Shown here: in pieces, positions 1-12,200 of the stretch
Layout: each line of letters begins with the position of its first letter
Numbering within the stretch: position 1 is the first letter of the stretch
Source: Henricia sp. BOLD:AAB3569
Taxonomy: Eukaryota > Echinodermata > Asteroidea > Spinulosida > Echinasteridae
Direction of reading: 5' to 3'
Assembly: GCA_037783545.1 (NCBI GenBank)
Contig: JBBELK010000024.1
Location: 2,294,001-2,358,000 of the forward strand
DNA: 64,000 bases
Notes under the pieces: generated by a model
Database searches by the model: none
Seen by the model: the letters and a program-made list of their open reading frames with translations, nothing else
What the model was told of the DNA's origin: nothing
Made by a program: the position numbers and the translations under genes

Positions 1-88
1 ATATGACAAGTATATGACAAGTATATGACAAGTATATGACAAGTATATGACAGCTTATGACAGTTTATGACAAGTATATGACAGTTAA
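1..88. repeat. 11-bp tandem repeat
   Basis: Unit TATATGACAAG repeated about seven times, degenerating at the right end. It lies in the intron downstream of exon 130-200. Confidence 0.9.
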
Positions 89-129
89 TAAACTATTCAA
101 TGTTCTTGTAGTAACTAAACAACACTTAC

Positions 130-200
130 CAGTTGAAATTGGATCCGACCATTGTGTGTCAGTGAAGGTTCCATCTGCACCATAAGCACGCACAGCAATG
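130..200 (-). CDS. Membrane-proximal exon 3 of the RPTP-like gene
   Basis: A 71-bp exon. The acceptor is CTTCAG at 201-202 and the donor GTAAGT starts at 129. It enters in phase 2 and leaves in phase 1. It encodes IAVRAYGADGTFTDT then QWSDPIST. This ending (vRAy...YTDT..S.PI.T) is what I remember directly before the transmembrane linker of R3 receptor tyrosine phosphatases. The transmembrane exon should come next, left of position 1. Confidence 0.85.
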
Positions 201-3200
201 CTGAAGGTTTGGTAAAAAAGAACAAGGCTTGAGCACCTATAAATCATTGTAAATGTGTTTTTTGCTTAAAGTTTTCATTCTGATGCTGGGCCAGAGGTGT
301 TGTTTAATTTGCAATGCATCCATAAACACCGGCAACAATGCGCCCAAAACCACCCTGCAGCTTTCTGCTCAAAGTGCCCCAAACCGCCCATGGTTGAACT
401 CAGTGTAATTAAAGTTTCTGAAAACACCCCTATAATTGACAGACATGTACCACTCATAGCTTAAATCATTCTCTTTTAAATCTCATTCAGTAAAGGCAGC
501 TGTTACTGGATAAGGATTATTACTTAACATTACCAAGACACACAGGCGCGGATCCAGAGGGGGGGTTTTGGGGCTCAAAACCCCTCCCTGCTCCGACACC
601 AACAAATATAATGTAATGCATTTTTTATGGTGGCAAAACCCCCTCCTGGAAAAATTCCTGGATCCGCCCCTGACACATTACTTGTGACCAGTTAGTGCTA
701 TTGGGTTGTTAACTGGCATTTAAATGAATTGCAAACCTGTTGATTGAACTGAATTTTCTGAATGAAGTATGCACTTACGCATAAGTTGAGTATGGCTGAA
801 GAGGTCCATTACAGTACACATTCTGCAATGAGGAATCGCACTTGGTATCCGCACCAGCGATAAAGTCAACAGTCGTATCAACAGTCTGACGTTTCCTGCG
901 ATTTGCTACATTGATGAAGGGGTTGTATAAATCGTCCGAGGCTCGGTATGGGAGCCAGGGGTCGGAACCTTGTACAGATGCCCAGGTACGCTCGGGGGAC
1001 GGAACCGTGGGAATTGGGATGGTTGAGGAGGCTGTTAACATAACAAAGATATGTGAATGTGTTAGCAAAAACCTAGGCAAAGTCAAAATCTTCAGGAATA
1101 CAGTAGAGTATTTTGTGAACGTGGCCTCAAAATTGTGAAAATTTCTCGGAATTTTACCGAGATTTGACCTCCAATTCAATCTGGACGTCAGAGCATTTAC
1201 ATCAAGGAATGTTCTCTTTTTTCCCCAGATTTTTTAAGACATAAGTATTTTTGAAAAGGAGCATAGAGAGAAAATTAAGAGTTAAAACTACAGTCCGAAT
1301 CTAAATTCATTTTTATTGACTTTGAACTTTAAATTACTCAAAAATATGTTTTAGTTATCAAGAGAATTATGAGATTTACCTCCATTTTCCAACTCTGCAA
1401 CCAAGATTGCATAGTAAATAATGGGCCCGTATTCCTGGCTAAACATGGTGCTTGTCAGTGCCACAGTGATGGTACGACCAGTAGGATCCTTAGCAGATGA
1501 CGGTGTTGTCTTATGGTTAGTTGGTGGAGGTGCTTTAGATAGAGAAGAAAAGAACAAATATCAATGTTAACACCAGCACTTTCATGAAGGTTAACTAATG
1601 GTGTTGGATCTGGTTGGATTGAGATTTGTTTCAACACAACTATTTGTTAAACATGTGTATTAAAATAAATTATCAATTGATTGCTTTCCAGTGACGTCAC
1701 CCCTTCCATCCACCATTTTGGTTGTCATTTGTCATGACCCACGTGGCTCGAGTGACAACTGGCCAAAACAGCAATAAAAGCGCATTGGTTGCACTTACCA
1801 CTGTTACTTAACCTTGCATTATGTTGTTGCGCCATGGCTGTTGTATCGATAAAGATAAAAATGTATTTCTTCAGGCTAAACACTGTGATCAAGCTGCAGT
1901 GCATGCTGAATAATTTGAACGTATCGCAACGTGCGCGTGCGGCATCTACGAATGAAAGTACGCTGGTAAGTATATTTTACGCATGCCCATGTGCGTCTAG
2001 TGGCGCCTGCGTGTATGCACATGACCGTTGACCACCAAACATTCCCGGATGTTCTACGTCACGGAAAGCAATCAATACCCTTCGGCTTCCAAGCTTTGAA
2101 ACATGTTTCTATATTACAATAGTGTTCCATTACATACCAAGCAAAATAAGCAACATAAATTGTCTTCAGAAATGAGTTTATTCAAAACTGGATAATTTCT
2201 TTACTTTTCGAGTTGACACAAAAATATTCAGCTTTGCTACACATGACTGCATAAACCTTGCGTGTGCTCAAAATTCCCATTCTCGGATTAACTTTTTCTC
2301 AACAAAAAGTGGAGAAATTCTTCTTTTCTCTTTTGTATGTACAAATGTCTAAAAGCAAAATATTATTGGTTCTACATCAGCCAATTTTTCCTTGCAGCGC
2401 CGACAGTCACTGACTAACCTGTTTCAGGGAAGTCCAATTCATCAGCCAATTCAATCTTTCTGCTGGAGCCTACATTGTTATTGGTTGAGATGCTGAATCG
2501 GTAGGTATAACCCACATCAAGGTCGGTTAGGTTGTATGATTGCTGTGTGTTAAGATCACCACGTGCTCGCAGGATAATGCTACGAGATGAAGAACCTCTC
2601 TAAACAATAAATGAAATAAAATCACTCGACTTTAGATAAGGCTAAAAAATGGTGAGTAAATTTCATCTTGGGCTTAAAGGCCCTGTAGATGATCCGTTTT
2701 TGAGCGATTCTGCGAATAAAACTATTATAAATCAAAAGAAAGACATCAACAAACTCAAATTCAGCTTTGTCAAATGTACCACGTTTTTAAAAAACATGAA
2801 AATTCATATGCATTTTCCTGGTCTTGGCAGGGTGTTTCAAATATTCGTTCTCAGTTGATCGGGTACTATATGTGGCTTGCGTCATGCACTCTGTGGCGCA
2901 CATACTGCGTGTGCGCGCGATCCATAAAAATGCATCGCGTTGGAACACGCACACGGAGCACACAGCGCCCATGCATTTTGGACCGCGTAGATGCGAACCA
3001 AAACTAAGTAAATCGTTTGCAAACGATCTAAATAATTTCATCTTTACGGATTATTTTCTGGTAAAATTATATCATTTTGAGCGAAAACCTTTCATTGGAT
3101 GGTTGCTATTAATTCAATCTTTACTTTCAGAACTTTTCCCCTGTAAACTCGTCGATTACTTTTTGGGGTCATTGCAAATGATCCACTGGGCCTTTAACCA

Positions 3201-6200
3201 TTGCAAACAGTTGCTCTAAGTGCTACAATAATAATACTGAAGCCTTCTCCTGCATACATGTTACATTTTCACCTTGCAGGATGCTTGTTCCACTAACAAC
3301 ATTTGTTCAAAAACTACTGCACAACATTAACGGACCCAAAACATTATTTTTAAAAAGGGTGAAGAGAAGGAAAAATGGGAAGAGTGCACTCCCCTTTAGC
3401 AAATGTTAAGTTGTATCTAATTCATTGCACATCTAATATTGTGGATATTACTTTAAAGTTGTATAAACTGTGCCAAATGTTTATTTACATATTAATGAAA
3501 CTTACCGTTGACGTGCTAATGAAGGTGAGGTTATATGAGACCAGTATGCCATTGGGTAGCCTTGGTGGCAACCAGCTGGCGTAGGCGGTCTTAGGGCTTG
3601 TCTTTACCACAGTAAACCTCTCCGGTGGTTCAGGATCTATGCAGCGGAACAACATGCAAATTAATATAGGTTTTTATTTCATTCAAATTCATAGCCGGTT
3701 AACTTCAATTTCGTCCCAAGACGAGTGAAACACACAAATGCTACAATAGATTTGGCCATTAGTCATTCCAATAATCAATCAATTTCAACAAACATTACAC
3801 TTTTATCATCAGAAATTTATGTAAAATGAGGCTGATAACAATGAGATAAACTGGAAGACAACTTTGAAATAATAATATGCAATTCATGTTGTGTAGATGC
3901 AGGAAGTGGTTTGTTATTTAGGAGAAGTGTTCAAAAATGGATGCACAATGAAAAGAAAAGGTTCAAATGCAATTTGTAATAAAGCAAAGCCGTAACAAAA
4001 CTCAATTGAGTGAGTGAGTGAGTGAGTGAGTTTGTGGTTTAATGCCAATGCCGGCATCAGAGGCCATATTCATGGCGGGATTATGTTAATATATAAAAAT
4101 GCTTGGCAAAACTCAATTGAAGCATTCCAAGGGGCTGTCCATAAAGTATGTACGCACGAATTCCAAATTTGTTATACACCTCCCTACCCCCCACGCAAAA
4201 ATTGGCGAAACTTGTGACGTCATCCATTGACTTTAACATAGGCGTAGAGATTGACTCTGAACCCCTTTGTGTATACATACTTTATGAATGGCCCCTAAAA
4301 TGTAGACCAAGTAATGCAAACTTTCAGTTTAATCCAAATTAAAAAATATCTTTTGTAATTAAGTTGACATCAAAATATTCACATAACAGCTTCATTATGC
4401 AAGACTGTATAAAGCTTCTGTGTGCTAAAAATTCCCACTCTCAGATTGACTGCTTTTTTCAATCAAAAAGTGGAGAAATATTTTTATTTCTTTTGTTGCT
4501 CGGTATAGAATTATTCTATTCATTTAATCAAATTAAATCATCTCAATCAATTTAATCAAATTAAATCATTCAAATCAATTTAATTAAATTGAATCATTCC
4601 AATCAATTTAATAAATTGAATCATTCCAATCAATTTAATCAAATTAAATAATTCCAATCAATTTAATCAAATTGAATCATTCCCACCTGTTGCCTGCGTC
4701 CTAACTCTCACTACTGCAGGCTGACTTTCCAGCAGTTCGGCAGGTGGTGTAGTCACAACGGTTACTTCATACGTCTTGTACGGGATGAGATTACTGAATG
4801 TATGCATCAATGCGGTCACGGTGAGAGTACTTGGAATGGCATCCGATGGTACTAACGACACTCTGAATGTGTCGTCATCAGCTGAGCCAGAGTTCCATTG
4901 TATAGAGATGGACCTTGGTGTGCTGTCAGAACGCACATTATTTGGTGCTAGAGGACCTGCAATAGGAAACGTTTAATGTGTGTGAGTTCTGTACATGGTT
5001 TACCGACATCAGTAATATATGAGGAGATTCTTTCATCGCAAAATGCAATAAATGCCATATCCAAAAAATTGAGATAATGACCAGTACATTATCGTTTGGT
5101 GGTCCTACATGTACAGCGGCCAGGATAGAGAGGAGGGGAAGGGGAGAGAGGTGTGACACCCACCAATATATTTGGCAAATTCATGGTAGTCGGCAAATTC
5201 ATAGTACAGTCGGCAAATAAATGGTGCTGTCGGCGAAAAATGTTTTGTTTTAGAATCATAAAGGCACAGGTATATCGGCAATGCTATTAGGGAGCTGGTA
5301 ATATCTATAGTAAATTGCTCATCCTTTCACCAGCACACACACACACACATGCAGTGGGAAACAAGACAAAGATGGACGCATCGTGATAAAGGTCTATTGA
5401 ATAGTCAGTTTGAATCATTTTGCTACAGCCGCAATTAATGGAAAAGTGATTTGGCTGAACCTACGTGTTCTGTACAATGCAGTGGCTTCGGTGCTCTCCC
5501 TCATTTCCCTCTGTGGTCCCGATGGCGAAGGCACATTCTGCACACTGACTGCTTTGACCGTGAATGTGTAGTCAGTCCGTGGCATTAGACCTGTAATACC
5601 AACTTGGGATGGTTTGTCGCTCTCGACTGTAATGGGAGGCACAACGCCATTTTGGGGAACAGGAGTGTAGTCAATAAGGTAGTAGGTCACTTCGCCAGGA
5701 GCCTTGGTCCATGTGATAGTGATGGCTGTGGCGTCGATGTCTGGTGTCAGGAAAAATGGGGTTGCAGGATCTGAAAATTAAAAAGAGGTATTATGGTGGT
5801 GAGGGTATTATTTATTTCACTTCACGGTATTTACATATATGTAGAGGAAACCCACAAAAAGCATAGCTTGTCTAGTGTGGATATCCCTGTGGATATCCAA
5901 CACCCAAGTTGCTCAGGAAACTGACAGGTTTATCAAGAACCACCTACACATTGAGATACATAGGCAGATGCCGCCTTCAGCAGCCTAGCTAGAGACACCG
6001 GTGAAAATCCCCTTCTCTTTGCCAACGAATGCTCTGGGACCTTTAAGGTGCATTCATAAATACCTTAGACAGTTTACGCTGAGAGCATGTCACGTAGCCA
6101 GTCTTAAACGGACGATAAGGACCAACCAGTCTTAAACACTTTTCAGCCTGGCCCACGCCCACGCCCACGCCCTATTCAGCGCTTATAGAACACGCACGTG

Positions 6201-9200
6201 CACACAGAAAACGCACGCTCCTAAAAACAAAATATGCACTGTGACAAGTACCCGGTCGTGTAGCTAACACGCGCAAACAAAAACAATTGCAAAACATGGC
6301 GAAACAACAAGATTATCAGAGAATTTTGGTGAGTTTTACCGATTTAAACAAAAAAGTATTTATGAATAAAAGTGGGTTTGGCCAAATTAAACAATCTGTT
6401 TAAAACTAGCTAGGGGCCTGGGCACTGATAATGGCCCTCGCCTGTGGCTTGGGACATTATCACTCGTCCAGGCCCCTAGCCCCTTTTCGCTTCCACATCC
6501 AAATTGCTGATGGCAAATTTCCTGTTTTCTTCCCATGGATAGTATTTTGGGGAGGTATTCTATATAATTTTTAGGTTAAATTTTCTGGACAAATCTGAAC
6601 ACGCTCCTTCAAGTATACTTACTTGTAACAAAGGTAGCCTCAGCAAAACCACTAGTAGCTTCAGCAGCTTGACCAACTTGAATGATGGTCCAAACCCTCA
6701 CAATGTAGAAACGCCCCTGTACAAGGCTTGGTCCCAGACTAGTAGTCGTCGTTGTTCCAGGCAGGTCTGTTGACAAATTGGAGTCATATCACTTAGATTA
6801 TGAGCTGTTCCAGGGCAGTAGACTTGGGCAAAGAGATGTACCCGGGTTACTCGCAATCTACTCACGAAGTTGGTTGAGCAGCCAATTTCACTAAGCCTTA
6901 TGCAATTGCATAAGGCTGCTTGTGCAATATTTTATTGCATATTGTGCGCAACTATCTTACTGAACAAATGGTGGGTAGCCATGTTAGTCATAAACAAACT
7001 ATCTTACTGTATATACAAAGGTAATGTCATTTTTAAAAGTTTTGCAAGCCACTTTTTTGTGAAACCGGCTGTTCGTATCATATGCAGCACGATATGTGGC
7101 AGAGGCCATCCCCCCTACCATTGTTCCCACATTGTGTCTCAAACATCCAAGAAATTTCCAAGGAATTCCTTTCAGTTTTTAGGGGGGTTTTGGTGCGTTA
7201 ACAAAAGGGAAGAGTGTGTTGAGGTATAGGGGCGTTAGGGGGAGTCCCTTTGCCACATATCATGCTGGGTATAGTTCGTATGCCTGACAAAGGCTGACCT
7301 AATAAAGTAGCCCTCCCCCCCTTCAAAAAAAGCAACAAAAAAAAGTTGAATGTTAGTCCTCAGGACTTCTGATTTCACTTTTTCATTCAGCTAATTCCCA
7401 AGTTCCCTACTAGCCTTGGTTGAAGCCCGTGTTTGGCAAAAACTAGTACTCGTATAAAGGCAATGCGGACAACACAGTTAATTTGAGGAGAAATAAATAC
7501 CCAAAGATTAGACCATTCAAAATTAACAATTTTTTGGAGTACAAAACAAGAACAATAACAACAACAACGACAACAAAACCATTTTTAAAAGTTGATACAC
7601 TTCTTCCACATTTTGATTTTGTAATTTAGTTATTTCTTGGCTCAGCATTAAATAACACAAATGCAGCATTTATTAACAGAAGTGTTACAGTCTGTGTTAT
7701 TCACGTATCCAAAGCAAACTCTCTAACCTCGTGGGAACTGACGTGGGTCATCGGGGATCAGATTAACACGGTAGCTTGTGATTGGTCGATTGATAGTGGC
7801 AGGTGCCCCCCATGTGACCAGGGCGGTGGTCGTACCTATACCGGCGAGTCGAACTTGGACATTGCGAGGTGGAAGAGGACCTGTGTGATAAACCAATCAA
7901 TCAAGAAGAATTGTATCAACCAATCAGAAATAGAGAGTCCACACCTGTAAAAATACACCCCCAAATGAAAATCTTCTTTATAAACAAATTTAATCAAGAT
8001 TCGGGAATTTCATTTATAATAAAGTCGATATTGAAACACTCACATAATTACTTTGTTACACATGATCAAGACATCATAAAGCCTGTGTGTGCTGACAATT
8101 CTCAGATTTAGTGTTTTTTTTTTTCAATTACAAAGTTTTTTGTATTGTATTTGTTGCTTATCCTTACTTAAACGTCCCATTTCATCATTTGCAGCGATCA
8201 AAAATTTTACTTTATGAATTGACAAGGAAAACCTTACTGAAAGTGTTCAAAGCAATAGTAACAAACACGACACTTTTTTTTCTGTGTAAAATGGTATACA
8301 AACTTAAAATGGTTTCTCAAAATATTGCACACACAATTTTTACCGATCTCTCCACACAAAAACCATATAGATTTTAAATGTTTTCTAAAGTATAACAGCA
8401 TCTATGTTGTTGTAATGTTTACAAGGAAGTCTATTGACATTGTTGTAAAGATATATAATGCTGTTGTAAAATTATGCAAAATGGCCTTTAAAGGCAGAGA
8501 CTCGTCAGCAATGCGCGCGCGCCAATTTTGTACCACAAATTACGCAGCTCCGTGCCTTTGCTACACGGAGCTGCGTATTTCGGGGTACAAATTTGGCGCG
8601 CGCATTGCTGACGAGCCCCTGCCTTTAACCCAAGGTTGTAAGTTCCAATTAACCAAGCTCTTGAGATGGACTACTCACGTGTCACAACGATGATAGTTTC
8701 TGGCTCGCTTGTCTCTGCCCCACTCCTTGTGACAACTGAAATAGTGTAGAGTTCACCAGGTTGTAGATCGATGAATGTAGCGGCTTGTAGGACACCAAAC
8801 CCTGCATCTAAATAACACACAACAAAGCCACTCAAGTTAGCATTAGCAATTCTGGTGTGTCTGGCACTGAAATGGTTTCAATATAACAGATGGTTTAGTT
8901 CAGAAAGGCCCTGGAAGTCCTCATAAATCTGTGGTCTCAGTCAAGAAAATCACACTTCAATTCCTGGTTTTATTTATAAAAAAAAGAAACGAAAGTCATA
9001 CTCTGCCCAAAAGATCAAGAATGTTGATAGATGTAGGTTATTTTAACGCCTCTTGTGGCAAGGCTGACTGCACCAGCCTCCGTAAGAGCTGTAAACGGAA
9101 CAGTCTTGAAAGTGATTCCAACGTGATTGGTCGATCAGTGCCTTGTTATCCACAAGTTCACTGTATTCAGCAGACTTCCGTTCTGATCAAAAATTGACAT

Positions 9201-12200
9201 TTTAAGGAAATTGTGGTTTCTTTATCATACCTCATACATATACATAAAGGAGAGTCGCGTTCTCACTGGTCCATTCCCCGTCACATGCCAGTAGTTATTT
9301 TTGCTGTTTATCCACGCACATGCCAAAAGGGCAAGCGTAGTAAACTACTCGCAGCTGCCAGGGAAATAGTACACTGCGCACATGCTTTTAAAAGCATTCT
9401 TTCTTGGCAGCCCGGGAATAGTACACTACGCATGCTCTTTACAAAACAACCGGGCGTAGCGCGTATAGCGTGCAGTACGAGCGACACCACCGCACTGGTA
9501 CAACACGCATGCACGCACATAAGCTGAATGAAAAAGATGGCTGCACAAGCAAAATTTTACTCAGTGATTTCAATCTGCGAAAGAATATGTATGAGGTAGG
9601 ATAAAACAAATATCACATGGCCTCGGGATCTAGCGTGTCAACTTCCAATACCGAGGGGAGCTAATATCGACTATCCACCCTCAAACCTAGTGATATTTGT
9701 ATACCATGATCAATCTGGTCTTCAAAGTAAACTTGAGCAGTAGGCCTATCTTACCGATTCTTTCCTCTATTGCCGCGTCATTACTGCCTGGTGTCAATTT
9801 AATGTCATAGCTATCCTTAATGCCAAATGGATTGTTCCAGAAGAGACTGATGGAAGTTGACGTTGTGTTGAGGACGCTGATTGCTGAAACCTTGCTTGGA
9901 TCTGCAATAAAACCAAACCAAACATGATAATTCAAGTATTCAAATTCAAGCAGCAAATTTGAGCTTTGTTGAGGATCTCCGGATCGAAACATTGACTCAA
10001 CTATTCACTGTCTATATGCTGTGTTTACAATAAGCTCAATAAATTCAACCATTTTGTATAATGAAAGACAACAATGAACTAGCTATATTCCTTTATTAGG
10101 CTTTGTTTTTCAGATGGGTGTTCAACAATCATTTTAACAAGAACTAACACAAAGTTTTCCTAGGAGATTTAGTTATTTTTTTCTGTATTTCTTGGATGTA
10201 GAACTGGGAAACACAACATTTAGCATGGTAGCTAATAATCGCAGAAATGAAATATTTATACACGATCACATGAAACTTATCCCAAATAGGTGATCATTTA
10301 AAGAAAATTTTACATTAAAGTTATATTGTCCGTGGTTCTCCGCAAATTATACTTTGTATTTTAGACTTCGGCAACTCTGTAAAAAATTACGTTTTTATAC
10401 GGCCATTTTTGCGCCTTGCCGTGAGTTGAATTATTGGCAGACACCAATAATTCCATGTAATTGTTCGATAACTGAACTTTGGTTGATTTTTTTCGTCGGT
10501 GTCTCATTTGAAACTGAATAACTTACACAGGCAATACATGTGGGTCTTTACACAGTTAAGGGGCATTTTGGCAACACAGACCATATTTTGAGGAAATACC
10601 TTTATCTGGTCTCAAAATAAAATAAATAAGTAACCGGGACGGACAGGTGTGTTACATTTTAGGCCGTCACGAGCGTATATTGGAAATTTGTATACAGGGT
10701 TTTTAGAAAGGCATGTTGTCACACTATTTGTAACCCTTTTTGGGCCTGAGTTATCTCTTCTGTACAACTGAAACTTATTTCTTTTATTTTAAAACCAGAC
10801 AAAGGTTTTTTTGTGGAAAATATGGTTAGTGTTGCCAAAATGCCCCTTTACATCTCTAAATTATCTTGAATGATCTTGACATTTTTTGACATGAGCTGAT
10901 AGACTTACTGAGCCTTTGTATTATGACACTGATAGCGTCGGTCGTCACAACACCCATGAACGTAGTTCTGAGTGTAATGGTGTACTCCTGGCCTGGGTCT
11001 AAGCCATACAACCGCAACTCTCGGTTGAAATCCCTAGGGATACTACGTGGAGATACGATAGTCCCTGGTCGGGAGATGTAGGGGCTGTAGCTGATCTGAT
11101 ATTGATCGAAACTTCCACCAGTGAGAGCTTCCCAACGGACTGCTAGTTGAGTCTCGGAGTGGGAAATCACTTGAAGACTTAGTGGTGTGACTGTAACAAA
11201 GGTCAAAAATGCAAAGAAATGTCATACACTGTTTTGCTAAAAAGGTATATTAAAATACAAACAAATGTAAACTGAACATGGCTTTACAAAGCATTTTCAT
11301 GCAAACCTTTATAGTCAAAACATTTTTTTTTTGTCCTTTTTTTTTGTCCACACCAAACCACGATAATACATCCAGCTTACGAAACAACAGCTCAAAACAA
11401 TACCCAAGTGATTTATTACATGAATCAAAAACAGCTCTTACCATTCCTGAGCGTGACTGGCGTGCTTTTAGTTTCTGTCGCTCCAGCACTGATTCCAGAG
11501 ATTGCAACTAGAGACAACGTGTACTGCGTGTTGGACCTTAGTGCGGTGATGGTGCGCTGTAAAGGACGCTCAGACGCCCCAATCTCAATGGGTGTGGTCG
11601 GTGAACCAATGGCAGGGTCATAGGTCAGCCGGTAAAGGTGCACGACACTAGAGGGCGCTGTTGTCCAGTCCACTGTTATAAAATTTTCTTGTGCATCCAC
11701 AACACGGAAGTCTACAGGTGGTAGGGGCTCTGAAACATTAAAGGGAAATCCATTAACTTCGTGGTGGCTAATTTGCAAAATATTGGCAGTTGCAAAAACG
11801 TGTTTGTTTTTTTGTTGAGTATATTATTAACCGGATATGCAAGTTTAAGGGGCACTAACACTATCGCGGAAAAATTGTCCTGCGCGCAACTGTGCCATCG
11901 GTTTGTACAGCAGCTGGTTTGCTGCTTGTGCACGGCCTATTACGACGCGCAATGCGTTTTGAGCTGTGGTCAAAGTTCAAATTTGTTGAACTTTGACCGT
12001 GGTGCGCTGACCTTTCCAACTGAGTTTTCAGAGTGGAATTTTCTATTTTGGAAAGATCGGTAATTCAGAGCTCATGCAATGCAGTAAGTGCAGCATGCAA
12101 TGCAGTAAGCGCAGCATGCAATGCAGTAAGCGCAGCATGCAATGCAGTAAGCGCAGCATGCAATGCAGTAAGCGCAGCATGCAATGCAGTAAGCGCAGCA

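Noticed and set aside
775-1179. Long minus-strand open frame starting at 1179
   Set aside because: Only 779-1031 is exon; the part right of the acceptor TTAACAG is intron read-through, shown by the phase match with exon 1380-1532.
6870-7229. Plus-strand open frame of 119 codons
   Set aside because: No domain, low-complexity composition, overlaps a dispersed repeat; not supported as a gene.
8488-8628. Hairpin considered as microRNA precursor or transcription terminator
   Set aside because: Perfectly symmetric, repeated four times in the window with TTAA-like borders; better explained as a MITE.
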